Assembly: GCA_037179335.1 (NCBI GenBank)
Contig: JAKZHN010000057.1
Location: forward strand, 1-64,000
Source: Cyclaneusma minus
Taxonomy: Eukaryota > Ascomycota > Leotiomycetes > Marthamycetales > Marthamycetaceae
Reading direction: 5' to 3'
Length of the DNA: 64,000 nucleotides
In this document: one piece after another, positions 35,617 to 48,969 of the stretch
How positions within the stretch are numbered: the stretch's first letter is position 1
Layout: each line of letters begins with the position of its first letter
Program-made: the position numbers and the translations under genes
Notes under the pieces: generated by a model
Seen by the model: only the letters and a program-made list of their open reading frames with translations
What the model was told of the DNA's origin: nothing
Database searches by the model: none

Positions 35617-38188
35617 GGCTGGGAGAGGCCTGATTTCGCAATGTTTATGCGGAGAGCCGGCAGCGCCCGTTTGTTGGGGGTCAACTCGCATAAGATGAGA
35701 AAGCTGAATGGCTTCAGTTACTGGGTAGCTTATGGCAGGCTGAAGAAGCTCGGATGAGCAGATGGGACCTGCCTCCAGCGGCGCAGGACGGCAAGCACTC
35801 TAGTAGTGGTAGACAGCAGTAGTGTACCCCAACGCTGTTGTTTCCTGTCAAGTGAGCTGCAGCTGGCGCGTGCACGTGTGACGCAGGCGACCGGCAGCAA
35901 AGCGAAGGGAGGACGGCGTCAATCCGGACTGGGAGTTGGGCAATGGATGGGCAGGGTCCCAAATATGCGATTCAGCAACGGCAGTGATCGATGGGAGGCA
36001 ATTATGGGAATCAGCCGAGAGCTTGTGCGCCCTGTTGCGCCCTGTTTTTCTAAACGTGGGTCTGGGAGAGGGAGGTTTGGGATGACAGGGTGTGACGATT
36101 CAGCATGAGCCCGCTCGGACTGACAGAGGCAGTGGAGGTTGAGAGGTGGTCACAGAAGTGGCAGAGGGCGTCGACGGCGGCGAGGAGGGAGAGGGCCAGG
36201 TCGAGCGATTGTGGAGGGAATTGGCGTTTATGCAGCGGCCAGAGTCTGGAGCATAGAGGTGTGTGGGTGGGTGAACAGAGTTGAGGCAAAGCTGGGGTAC
36301 CGTCGCGAGGAGCGTACAGCAGGCGACTTTCGACGCCCGAAAGTCAAAGCTGGTCTCAGTCTCATGCCAACCACTCGCACAGATCAAGGGAGGACACACG
36401 TCGCGAGCGCGTTGGTGTGGCAGCAAATCAAGAAACGACCAAGAGGGGGCGAGGGCGGAGGTTTCAAGCTGCCATCTTCTGCTGGCCTGGCGCCTCGAAG
36501 GGGCCCGTTTCTCCTATAAAGACGCGGCGCGGGCATGTCTTGCAGTACGAGAATATTATGGCAGTCGTGAATTTACGAGAATATGTGATTGAAGCAACGG
36601 CTCTCACACGTCGCGGCTGATCCTCCGTCGCGGGCGCTTTGCCTCCTCCAGATGGGGTGACTTGCAGGTGCAGACTGCAGTTCATGCTCCCCGTCGTGAT
36701 GCCAGGGGTATCCCAGCTCCGATCCCGCACTAAATAGAGTTAGTGCCGCACTACGGTCATGCCTGGAAAGTGGAACTTCGGCTCTTTCAAAGACCTGGGC
36801 CTGCTTCTTCTTCCACCAGGTTATGCCGACTTTTGGATCTGCTCGAAACCGAATCTCGACTTCGAGAGAGCCCCTCCACCCGCCTCACAAGTCCGCCTCG
36901 CATCGCTTCGGCGAGGGCCAGCAAGCTTCTCCGCAGATGTCGTCAAAAAGTGTAAAACCGACACGGTACACCATTGCATTTGCTAAGCCCTCTTTCTGAT
37001 TCGCCTGTGGGGGGAGACCCAAGGAATGCAACGCTTTTGTTGGCCGGCATTGACTGGTGTTGAATTCATGTCCAAGAAAAGGCGAAGAAGATCCAGGTTT
37101 CAGCTTCCAACCTTCTTCCAACCTTAAAGCCACGCACAGGAAAGCTCCGCGACGAAGAAGTATCGGCCTCAAGTTCGCAACCTTTAGGATTCAATAATCT
37201 ATCTTCATTCCCCAAAGAGTTGCATCTCCGAGTCTCGTCACGTCTGTCGTACCTAGTAATACGACCGTCACCACTCCCACCTGCACGACCGATCATCTTC
37301 CGTATCCTTTCACATCATTTCCCTAAATCCCCTTCCCAATCTCGCACAAACTCGCACCAGGACCCACATCACAAATCACACTTCGTCTCCACGCGCCGGC
37401 GCCGCTGAGATGCCGGCGATATGGCACACCATTGGCCAATCCCAGCGGCGTCACAGATCTTCACGCTTGCTGCCGAGCCCAGGGAAGTGTGCCCAAACGG
37501 CCGGGGGATGCCTCGATAGCAGGGGGCCGAGATTCAGCATCTACGCCGCCTGGGGTCTAGCAGCTGTAGCTCTCCAGCTGCTCTACTGGCTCAATGACAG
37601 ACGGTGGGCCGGCTGTCGCTTGGCCTGATCCGAGACGAGATCCGGCGATCCGTTTGGTGTGGTGGTACCACATGGCGCACGTGAGATCCTAGTTTGAGTT
37701 GCCATGTGTCCTGGCCCCTTTTCATTCTTGTTGAGCTTGGGAGCTGTATATCGTTGTCTGACAAGCGCTAAAAGTCACAGGAGTCTACTATCCTCTGACA
37801 TTGAAGTATCATTTGTCTCAAGACATCATTATATTTCAGGAATTATGTTCTGCAGTGATACAAAAGTATATCCAATGCGAAAAGATCAAAAATCATTGCG
37901 GCTTGAGGGTACTAGACATTTCAGTCAACAATAAATAGTTTCTATGTTATAGTCATACAAGGACGGCTATTTTTGGAATTTACAACGTAATTTGCAAACG
38001 ACAAAATGAACCGAATTGGGCTGAGCACTAGTTAGCCCTAGGTAGTCCAGGAGCCGATCCAGTACTAATCCACTGCTTTCAAAACCCTGACCCATCTGAT
38101 ATCAGAACACGAATTCAGAGACATCTCGATGAGCTTGTCCAAGCCTCTCACATTCTCAGTCTCTACCTACACAATCGTTCAATGCCTC
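35617..38188. other. Intergenic stretch of 2.6 kb without a supported gene
   Basis: Begins with the promoter of the Cnn_1N gene. Frames up to about 126 codons are present on both strands but show no recognisable product or consistent splice model. Composition becomes more AT-rich from about 37700 onwards. Confidence 0.45.
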
Positions 38189-38476
38189 TCAGAGTCCCAG
38201 TCCTGAACACCCCTTCCGCTCAATATCCATATCCATCTCCGACATCACATCATCATTTTCACCCCGCGCATGAACATATTCCCCCATTCCATCATCGACC
38301 TCCAAGTCCTCGATTCCTGCCATCATACGCTCCATCTGCGACTCCATCTCCGCCTTATCATCCCTCTCCTTTATCTCATCCCAGCAAACCCGCACCGCAT
38401 TCTCGATCATTGCCCGTCGTGCTTCAGGCGACGCTGCCAGATCAAGTTCATCCGGATTATGGGTAAGTCTTTTCAT
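38189..38476 (-). CDS. Hypothetical 95-aa acidic protein
   Basis: Frame on the minus strand starting MKRLTHNPDELDLAASPEAR and continuing through NAVRVCWDEIKERDDK into a Met/Glu/Asp-rich tail. The composition is protein-like, while the opposite frame gives only His/Pro/Ser low complexity typical of an antisense reading. The frame is open some 19 codons upstream of the ATG, so an earlier exon is possible. No domain recognised; expression unknown. It could be the 3' part of a decayed gene near the AT-rich block. Confidence 0.35.
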   Translation of the reverse strand: MKRLTHNPDELDLAASPEARRAMIENAVRVCWDEIKERDDKAEMESQMERMMAGIEDLEVDDGMGEYVHARGENDDVMSEMDMDIERKGCSGLGL

Positions 38477-39058
38477 GACTGCTGACTCTATATAGGATGG
38501 GATGAGAGGATGGAGCGGATCATGGCGTTATTGAATATGGATGACTTTGTCTGGTATCATCCCCTCGTCCAAAGCATTCCCTACCTTCCTTTCCCATTAC
38601 GTAGCCGCCTCCTCACTGCTCCTCTAAAGAAACACAACCTTAAATCAGCGACTGTGCACTCACTAAGGGGGGATCGTTCGCGCAACCACGTCCCAGTAGA
38701 ACGCGGAATCCTACACTTACCATCTGTATACCAAAAAAAATGTAAAAAAAAGAAGCAAAAGGAATCAAACCCAGTATCTCCCGTTAGAGGAATCCGGGAA
38801 TTAGGGAAGTCGTTGGTTTCTTAGCTTTACAGGAAATCCATACATCCAACAACCTACCAATCAGGCCATAACAGCCATTCGATTCGAAAGTCAGTCGACA
38901 CAAATAGTACATGTACCACTCTCAACCAGCTTTCCAGCCGCGGGTCCAGGCGAAGGCAACATGGGAGCTTACCCTCCTGCCCCTCGCCCCACGCCTTCCC
39001 TCCCCATTTGCCCTTCTTAAATGATCCAATTCACTTCGAAAGACATTCGGCTCTTTCT
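38477..39058. other. Intergenic
   Basis: 582 bp with A-rich runs near 38735 and no coding evidence. Confidence 0.5.
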
Positions 39059-39439
39059 TCAATCGCCCATATCTTCCTCAACGTCCTCACTCTCCTGCAG
39101 CGCCTCCTCTCGAGTTCCTCTCACATCATACTTGTCATAATTCACCATACTATTCCCCCGAATCCACCTCTTCCTCTTTACCACCCTTCTCCCATAACTT
39201 CGTCCACTTCCCCGTCTTAGCTTCGTTTTCGTCGTTCTCTTCGCTCTCTTCTCTTTCGCTCTCCCAATCCTCCATGAAATACCTCCGTCTTCTCTCCTTC
39301 CACACTCGCTATTTTCTTCTTCGGCCTCATCACTCTCCTCTTCACTCTCCTCTTCCTCTTCCCCTTCCCCTCCATCTTCCCCTTCTCCTCCCACTCCACC
39401 CTCCACCCTCCACCCCCCACTCCCCTCACCCGCGCACAC
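39059..39439 (-). pseudogene. Possible 3' exon or gene fragment, Glu-rich then Arg/Lys-rich
   Basis: An open frame on the minus strand without an ATG at its head. After a Gly/Glu low-complexity stretch it reads GISWRIGRAKEKRAKR, then VVKRKRWIRGNSMVNYDKY and ends in EDVEEDMGD with a stop. The last 60 residues look like a real protein end. No upstream exon could be joined, and the sequence passes into AT-rich DNA within 500 bp, so this may be a truncated gene. Family not recognised. Confidence 0.3.
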
Positions 39440-40070
39440 TACAATTGGGACCTAGTTTTGTACTTTGCAACCATATCTGCTTCGCGCCCCGGCCCGCCCG
39501 CTGCGTGCCCGTAAAACCCGTTGCAGAACCTTTTGTCACAGAAACTGCTTGCTGGACCTGGCCCGACCTCCTCCACCCTCCACCCGGTAAAAAGAACCCC
39601 CCCCCCCACGTGCGCCGCAGGCCCGCACCAACACCTTGCCTATCATTCCTGTCTTGAATATTACAATACCGGTAGATAATCCTCGAAACAAGTTTACAAG
39701 CTACTTCGAACGAATGGTACATTATTCTGTGGCTTGGCTAGCCTCCAGCCTTGGTGGCCTGGTTAGGCTTCAGCCTACCGGTGCTAGTTCGGCCTTCGGG
39801 CTCCAGACCGTTTTCACAAGTACTTGGAATATTTCATACATTAGCGGCGCGATGCTGGAGTAAACAAGCGTTGTAGGATGGTTGGCCGACAGTTGGATTT
39901 TTTTAATAGTTGGAAGCTTTGCACCGTTATGTATGCGTTGAATTTTTACAATTATTAAGTATTAAATAATGGTTTTTAGCAGCCACAACTGCTGGAAAAA
40001 TCAAGCAGTTGTAGAGCTTAAAATTGTTGTATTTTCCTGATAGTTGTGGACACTTACAACGGCTGTAAAA
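39440..40070. other. Transition into the AT-rich block
   Basis: Base composition falls from gene-like to AT-rich between about 39850 and 40150. The stretch contains many ttg/gttg words but no coding frame of interest. Confidence 0.5.
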
Positions 40071-40139
40071 TGGTTGTGAAATGGTTGTGAGATGGTTGTG
40101 AGATGGTTGTGAGATGGTTGGGAAATCCAGTCACGTGAC
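40071..40139. repeat. Five 11-bp tandem units next to the palindrome GTCACGTGAC
   Basis: Units tggttgtgaga (first and last variant) run from 40071 to 40125, followed by the 10-bp palindrome gtcacgtgac at 40130-40139. It stands exactly at the left edge of the RIP-degraded block and resembles subterminal repeats of a DNA transposon; that reading is inference. Confidence 0.7.
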
Positions 40140-40140
40140 C

Positions 40141-43100
40141 ATAATAAATAAATATTGATATTACTTTAGCGTTTGTATTTATTTTAAAGGCTAAAAATAT
40201 AAAATTAAATTTTAATTTGGGGCAATAAATAATACGTAAAAAGCGGCTATTACTGAAAAAATTAATTGAAAAATTTACTATGCTTTTTAATATGTTTTTA
40301 ATGCAATAAAATATATTATTGCTAATTGTGTTTTAAAATAATACTAATATTGCTTTTTTAAATGCAAATATAATTCTTTAATTTATTTTGCATTTTATTA
40401 TTTTTGCGTTTATATTTTAATTTAAATTTTAGAAACTGCTATTATTATTAACGTAAAATATATTTGTATTAGCTTTATATTAAAATAGCGCTAATATATT
40501 TTTAAAATTTAATAAACTGGTTTTTAATAATAAGTTTTTAATACTAATAGGGCTAATTAGGGTTTTTTAATTAGGGTTTTTAATTTAATAGCTTTAATTC
40601 CAATTTTGGTTTTTAAATTGCATGGGTATAAACTGCTATAAAGCAATTAAATTTTTCTAAATTTTTACAATTGGTTTTTTCTTTTTTTGGCAATGCGGGA
40701 TACTAAATCAATTTTTATTGTTTTTTTAATTATTAATAGAATTTTCGCAAATTATTAAATTTCAGCAATAATAATATTATTATGAATAATAATAATAGAA
40801 AATTTGAATTGGCTGCTAATAATTAATTTTAAAAAAAAGGAAGGCCGTTTTTTTTTTACTAATAGGGTTTTATTTTTATTTTTAAAATATATTGCTATTA
40901 AATTAAATATTTTTATTGCTTTATTAATATTTGGGCAAAAAATAGCAATTGGCAAAGATTAAAAATTTTGAATTTAAATTTAATAAGGAAATAAAAATTC
41001 TATATTGGATATTTTATACAAAATATATTAAAAAATTATATTTTATTGGGATAATATTTGCTTTTTAAAAATTGCTATAAATTAGAAATATATTAATTAT
41101 GCTTGCAAAAAACAGCCTTATATAATAATAAATAGTGTTTTATATTAAATATTTATTAAATATTTTTTGGCAATGCTAATTAATATAAATAATGAAAATT
41201 AAATTAATAATGGCTTATTATCTTTTATTAAAAATCTAGCAAATTGCTATAATTTATAAAGCTATATTAAAAAAACAAAAAAAAACTAGAATCTAAAACA
41301 AATTAAAATACAATAGCAATAAATTGCTGGGCAATTAATAGTGTAATTGAAAACGAATTGAATAAAAATTTAAATTAAAAATTAAAAATATAATAGAATT
41401 TGTAATAAAACTAATCAAAAATATATTTTTAAAAACGTATATAAAATAAAAGCAAATTAATAATAGAAGTATTTTAATACGGCGCTGAAATTATTTTGGC
41501 TCAAATTTGGTTTTTTTAAATAGCTATAATAATTTTTAATTAATTAAATTTTTAATAATAGCATTTGAAATAGGATATTTTTATAATTAATATACAATTG
41601 AAAGCCAATATTAATAATTATAATATTATATAAATTTATTATTTTTAATAGCTTTTAATATAAAATTGGCGAATTTATATTGCTTTAATAAATTTTATTT
41701 AAATAGCTATTTAATAGCCAATTTTTTTTAATATTTACTATATTTTTATAAATAATAAATTTGAATTTTCAATAAATTGCCTTTTTTATATTATAATTAA
41801 AAAAATTAAAAAATTAGCGGGCGAAATTGCAAGAATATTTTAAAATAGCATTGAAAATACATTGGCGCGCAAAAAGAAATTAATTTAATTTTTTTTAATA
41901 CGGATTTAAATTGCTAAAAAATATTATATATTTGGAAATCTATTAAATAAAAGCTTATAATTTGGAAAAATACTATTTTTACTATAGGTGGAAATACGGT
42001 TTTTTTATAAATTAATTTTTTATGTTTATTTTATTATTTTTATTATTAATAATAAATATATTTTAATATAAAATCTTTAATTGCATTATTAAATATTTTA
42101 AATAAGCGAGTGTTTTTGCATTTTTGGAAAAATATAGCAAGTTTTTTATTTATAGCAAAATTTAAATTTGCTATTTAATATAATTGAATTTTAATAAATA
42201 ATAATAATAATAATTTTAATAGGCGGCTTTTTTATATACTAAAAGGGCGCTGGAAAAATATACGCTTTATAGTTTTTATAATAAATTTGTAATAGTATAA
42301 TTTAATTTTAAAGCATTTAGCAATAATAAGAAATTTAAAATAAATTGGCAATAATAGAATATTATTTTTAATTTTAAAAAATAATATTAGAATTATCTTA
42401 AAGCTTTTAATAAATATTTAAAATATATTATTTTGCTTTATTATTAGCGGTTTAATTGCAAACAATTTTTTATTTTATTTTTATAACATAATATATAATT
42501 GGATTTTTATAAATTATAATAGTTTTAATAATAGCGGTATAAATTATATAAAAATATTTTAGCAATGCTTTTCAAATAAATATAATAAAATATTTAATAA
42601 TTTAAAATTAGGAAAATAAATATTGGAATTTATATTTATAATACTTATTTTATTTAAATTTGCAATTTAATTAAAAACCAAGTATTTATATATTTTTTAA
42701 TAAAAAAGTATTAATATTTTTTAATTGTATTTCCAATTTTTCATTAAAGCCGCGCTAGCGATGGAAGAAATGGATAAATTTGTATTTTTTTAAAACGAAT
42801 TTAATTTTGTATTTATTAGTTTATTTTAGGCATTTATTATGGATTTTATTTAAAATAATATTATTATTGCTTATAATAGAAATTGAAATCAATATATTTA
42901 TATTATTAATAAATTTTATAGCGTTTGTTTTTCTATAATTAAAATTGAAAATATTAAAAAATTGAAAATTGAAAAATAGAAATAAAATAGGGGATATTGG
43001 GGAATTTTGGCGGATATTAATAATAATATGAAATATTTTTAATTTTTTACTAGCAAATATAAAAATGGTTCTTTTATTAGTAAGGAAATTTTAAATTAAT

Positions 43101-44819
43101 TTTTAAAATTAATTGGAAATGCTTTTATTATATAAAATATAAATAAAATAATTATATAAAATATTATTAAATGTTTTAGCTATATTAAAGCTAAAAATAA
43201 AATAAATATAGCCAAATGTAATATTTTAAATTTTATAAATTTGATTTATAAAAAAAATAAAAAAAATAAAATATTGCGGGGGGGTTTTTTTTTGGTAACT
43301 TGAAAAAAAATAATTAGTTTTGGCAATATTTATAAAAATAAAAGCAATAAATTTTTCGAGTTTTTTGCCAAAAATATTTAAAAAAGCAATTGGCTAATAA
43401 TTTGCTAACGTAATATAATTTGCTCTTTTTAATTTGCGAAATATAATTATTTATACTTTTTTAAAATAATTTAAATAGTATTTTAAATTAATATATGTTT
43501 TATATAATTTTTAAATATATTTAATAATAATTAATAGTATTTTTTTTAATAAAGAAAGGAATTTTTAACAATTTTGGGATTTTAAATAGCTTGTTTTTTT
43601 TAATTGCTTGTTTTAATTTTTAATTTTAATAAAAAAAAATTAACGGATATTTAATATTGGCTATATTTAAAAAATTGATTGAAAAAAATAGGATTTTGCA
43701 ATTATTGCAAAAATTTATCGCCAATAGTATATTGGCGAATTTAAAAAAAAAAGAATTATAAGGGATTAGCGGATATATAATTGCAAAATTTTGCTTAATA
43801 TTTTAATAGCTATATAATTATTATATTGCTTATAAATATATAAATTGTTTTTTTAATAAAGAATTTTGGTTTTTTAAATAATTTTATTTTTGGTTTTTAT
43901 TGCTTTAAAATATATTAGCAAATTTATAAAAATGATTTAATATTTTTTTTGTAATGTTTTATTGCGTTTTTGCAATTTTATTTTTATTATAATTTATATT
44001 ATTTGGGTCATTTAATTTATAAAATTGCTTTGGAAATAATTGTATTTATAATATTTAAAACATTTTGCATTTGCTTATTTATTTATTTTTTAAAATGAAA
44101 GCAAAGCTTGCTATTAATAAATAATAATAATTGGGCTAAAAATTGGCCGAGAATTGTAAAATTAATGTATTTTTAAATTTGCTAATTTTTTTGGCTTTTT
44201 AATAATTTTTAATTAAAGCTATATTTTAATAATTTTGTAATTTTTTTTAATTTTGTAAATAATAAGCAAATTAATAATATAGCGTATTAAAAGAAAATGG
44301 GTTAATATATATTTTAATATTTTTAATATTAAAAATAATAAATCTTTTTAATAATTTTTAGCAAAGCATTAATATAAATATAATAAATGAAAATAATATT
44401 GGAATTTTATAAACAATAATAAAAATAAAAAAATTTAATTAAAACAATATTGCTCGCAGGGCGTTTTTAAAAATTATTAGCAAATAGCGGAAAAATAAAA
44501 AACTTGGAATTATTATTATAATATATGCAAAAGGGGTTATAAATATTATAAATTTGAAATTGCGGAATAATAATATTGTAGCGAAATAAAGAATTAATAT
44601 ATATTAAATTTAAAAATAAATATTTAGCTTGCTAATTATTAATAAGAATTTTTTAATTAATGTATATAGCAATATATAAGCGCTTTTTTAATAAAAATAA
44701 AACGAGATTAAAACCGCTAATTTTTAAATTTTTGGCATTATTTTTAAAAAATAAATTTAAAAATTTCAAATAATAAATATCTAGAAATTATTTGCAAAAT
44801 TTATTAAATTAAATATTAA
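40141..44819. other. AT-rich RIP-degraded DNA, unassigned
   Basis: Very AT-rich with no open frames of note. Probably repeat-derived like its neighbours. By eye no transposase or polymerase fragment could be placed here with confidence. Confidence 0.5.
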
Positions 44820-46180
44820 ACTAAAAGTTTCATTAAATTTATAAATATTATATTATAATATTTAAACTATATTGGTATTTATTATTAATTAAAATTTATT
44901 ATATTGTTTTGCAATATTTGCAATATTGGCAATTTTATATAATTAAAAGCTTGCGCGAATTGCAATAAATTAGCAACTTTATTTATAAATATTTAATTGC
45001 GCTAAGCGATTTTAAAAATATTCTTTTTATTGCAAATAATTCTTTTTCCAATGCTATTTATACCGCAGGCGCAATTGCTATGTATAATTAATTTTGCCAA
45101 TATAATTAATATAAAAAAAACAAATTGCCAATGGCTTTTTAATTTGCTATTAAATTTATATTAAGAAAGCATTGGCATTTAATAAAATATTAATATACTA
45201 GGTCTTTGTATAGTTTTATTATTTTGCAAATTAAAAATCAAATTTTATATTTCATTTTTTAGCAATTGGTATATTTTATTAATACAATTTTAAATGCAGC
45301 ATAATTATTTATTAAATATTTGCTAATATATTTATTATAGCAAGGTATTTTTTCTTAATATGCTTTAAAAATATACTGAAATTTTATTTATTTAAAATAT
45401 TAAATGGCTTTCGCAATAATTTCAAAATATTTATATATTTTAATTTTAAAATTTATTAGAATTTACTATTTAATAAATTTATTAATATATATTAAATTAT
45501 AATTTTTTAATTTGTATTCTTAAAATAAAAGCCTTTTAAAAAATTATATATAATAATTAAATAGGATATATAAATTAATTTTGCTTTTAAAATAAAGATG
45601 TTTTTTATTTAAACAGAGTTTTTAATTAAAAATTTAGCGGTTTTTATATTAATAATTTGGAATATAATATTTTTGCTAAGAAATTTCTAAATATTTTAAA
45701 TTGGACTTTGAAGCAGATTTATTTTTTTAAATTTATTATTAGCGTTTTTAATAATTTGGACGGCAAATATTTATTGGAATTAAATAGCAATATAGGTTTT
45801 TTTTTAAATATTTCAATTTTAATTTTATAATTATAAATATTAGAAATATACTGGTAAAATATTAGCGATTTTTTAGCAATGGTTTTTTTAAGAATTTAAG
45901 CGAAAATAAATTGGCTGCTAATAGCAGGCGAAGCAGCGGCGAATAAGCATTAAAAGCGCTGGGCGATTTTAATAATATTGATAAAAATAATAATATTGAT
46001 AAATGCGATATTAATTATAAAAAGGATTATTTCAATAATGGGGATTAAAAAGAATTTATTAAAGAAGTTTGTAATAATAATAATAAATTTTTTATTAATA
46101 ATAAAAATTTAAAAGGCTTTTATAAATGCGCTATTGGAATAATTAATTTTAATAGTTTTTTTAATAAATTTGGAAATTAA
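44820..46180 (+). mobile_element. Relic of a plus-strand coding sequence, probable transposon, type unknown
   Basis: Two stretches on the plus strand read as protein interrupted almost only by TAA codons where CAA is expected. From about 44822 to 45480 the frame gives LIALSDFKNILFIANNSFSN, AGAIAMYN and FILRKHWHLIKY, with an even mix of residues. From about 45900 to 46180 an Asp/Glu/Asn/Lys-rich end follows (KCDINYKKDYF), as if an acidic C-terminus had suffered G-to-A change. I cannot assign it to a known transposase. No termini were identified, so the coordinates mark only the readable part. Confidence 0.4.
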
Positions 46181-46594
46181 CTCAATTAATTTGCTAAAAA
46201 TACTAAATGTTTTTTTATAATCGAATTGCTAATTAATGGTTTTTGTAATTAATATTTTAAATTGCTTTTTAGCGCTTTTAAAGCGCCGGTGAAATTGCAA
46301 TAGCAATATCGATAATATGCCAATATTAGCTATAGTATTAATAAAGTAAATTTAATATATTAATCTAATTAATAATACCTTTAAAGCGATTGGAATTAAT
46401 TTGATTAAGAAATTGCCTTTTCATATGTATTATTATTTCTTTTAGCGTTTATTAATTATTAATTAATAGAAATTTGATTTTTTTTTAGCAAAGATATATC
46501 GGCTATATAGCGAAGCTAATTAAAGGCTAAATATTTAAAAAAATAAAAAAAATATTATTACAATATTTAAAACTGGATTGGCAAATAGGGTGCG

Positions 46595-46780
46595 TTATAC
46601 GTATTCCTTAGCTATAAAAAATAGCCGCTGCCTTTTTTAAAGAAAAATAGCAGCGCCTAAATATTATATATTAGGAGCCTTGCTTAATTCTTTTAATAAG
46701 CAATGCTTATTTTTTAGCGCACTTTTAACATATATGCTTTATAAAATGCTTGCAAAGCGGTTTTTTAGCTTTATATAATA
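46595..46780 (-). repeat. Terminal repeat copy, left end of the Ty3/gypsy element
   Basis: Aligns to about 54140-54320 and 1730-1921: a cgtatt word, the CTGC palindrome, taataagca(a/t)(c/t)gctta, then the RIP-altered counterpart of ggccccgtgtgata. Similarity stops at both edges, as expected for a terminal repeat. Confidence 0.6.
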
Positions 46781-48363
46781 ATTTTTTGTTTTTTTATAGC
46801 TTTGGGCCTCGGAGCTTTTAAATGCGGATTTTTGCTTTTTATTAATTTAATATTTAATTTTGATTATTAATTTTAGCTTTTTATTTTGGCTATATAAATT
46901 AATAAATTGTTATTAATTTGCTATTATTAATATTTATTTTTAAATTTATTTTTGCCTAATTTTTAAATTTTAATTTTAATATATAGCTTACGCTATCTAT
47001 TATTGATTAATTTTAAGCTTTTATTTAATTGTTTTTGTTTTTGTTATTTTTATTCTTTTATATTAAAATTTATTAGGATTTGATTATTTTTATTAATTTA
47101 TATATATTTTTTCCGCTTTTATATATGCTTTTTTTATAAATGCCAAAAAATTAATATAACGGCGGCTTATCTTAAATAATTAGTTTTAGGGTTTTTTTAA
47201 ATTTTGTTTATACGCGTATTATATATTTTTTATAATAATGGTATATTAGTTTTTAATTGCGTATTTAATTTTAATCCTTTAGCAAATTGTTTAGCAAATT
47301 CTTTTATAGCAATTATATTAGGTTTTATTAAGGCTTTATTTATATAAAATAGGCTTTCCTATTTTTATTAGGCTTTTTTTATTATTGATTTTATACGAAT
47401 CTTTTAATATACGCTTTTTTAATAGAAATTAGGCCTTTTTAAAATAAAATATTATAGCTTTTAATATTTTTAATTATAAAATACAGAATTTTAATAATGG
47501 TTTATTTTAAGCTTTACATAATAAATTTTTTAATTTTAATTATAATAATGCTAAATTTCCAATTTTATTGCAGAATTTAAATTATATTTTTATTAAGCCC
47601 GTATTTATATTTTGGATTTATATTTGCATTTGCTATATATAAAGCTTTTATTTAAATTGGTTTTATAAGATTTTTAATATTTGTAATTGGGCTGCAAATA
47701 GTTTTAAATATAATTATTATTGCGGTAATTATAAATTCCTTTATTATATAATAAATTTATACTTTGCTTTTTTTTTTTTTTACTAATTAATTTATTATTT
47801 TATAAATTATTACTGCTTAAATTCCTTTATTTAATATGGCTTATAATATTTTTATATTTTATTACCATTGCTATATTAAAATTTAAGCCTTTTTAAAAAA
47901 TTAATGCACCAATTATAATAATAAATTAGCCCAATTAAAAAATAATATAAAAATTGCCGGAATTTTCTTTTGCTTTAAAATTTATGCTTTTTTAAAATAT
48001 AAAATATATAATATATTTAAGAATATTATAGCTATAATAGTAATTTTAATTAAAATTAGTTTTATAATTTATATTTTAATATATATAATAATTGATATTT
48101 GGTGCTATTTAATAATTTGTTTTGTTTTGTTTTTGCGTATGTTTAATTAGGATATAAAGAAATTATTTTTTTAATTATTTTTTAATAATATTTCATTTAA
48201 TATAAAAAACCGGGTTTTTAGGAATATAATATAAAATATAAAAATTATAAAATTAATATATATAAATTGGGGTTTAAAAATATTATAGGTTTTTTGGTTT
48301 TCCTAACCGGATTTATTTTATATAATATTTATTTTTAATTGAATTATTTAATATACGGGATTT

Positions 48364-48477
48364 ATAATTTTATAATTTTATAATTTTATAATTTTATAAT
48401 TTTATAATTCTATAATTCTATAATTCTATAATTCTATAATTCTATAATTCTATAATTCTATAATTCTATAATTCTAT
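48364..48477. repeat. 8-bp tandem array, about 14 units
   Basis: About five units of ataatttt are followed by about nine of ataattct without interruption. Confidence 0.85.
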
Positions 48478-48969
48478 AAAAAAATTTAATTTAATTTAAT
48501 TTAATTTAAAATATAAAAAAAATTAAATTTATATTTTTACGCTGTAAATATTTGTATTTTTGCTTTTATTTAATATTGCATATAATTGGGTATTTTTTAT
48601 TTAAATATAAAGCTAAAACTAGCTTTTTAGCGCTTCTTTTTAATATTTATAGTTTTTTAATAAATGTTTTATTATTTTCATAATTTGGCTTTGGTATTTT
48701 TTTAATAAATTTATTTATAATTATTAGGGTATTTTTAAGGTTTTTTCAAACCAATATTTAGTTTTAATTTTGATTTTTGCTTTTTTAATATATGCAATAT
48801 ATATATATATATTATAATTTTTTTTAATTTTTAATTTTTGGTTATTTATAAAATTTATAAAATTTATATATGCTATTTTAAAATATTTTCGCGAATTTTA
48901 AAAAACTAATATAAAAATATTATATAATTTTTCTAATTAAAATTTAAATAGGAAATTTAAATAATAAAT

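Noticed and set aside
37410..37628. 72-codon frame starting MPAIWHTIG
   Set aside because: No homology recognised, no splice partner, ordinary length for chance in this composition.
38750..38800. tRNA-like sequence ggaatcaaacccagtatctccc
   Set aside because: The loop does not fit the T-loop consensus on either strand and no cloverleaf can be formed.
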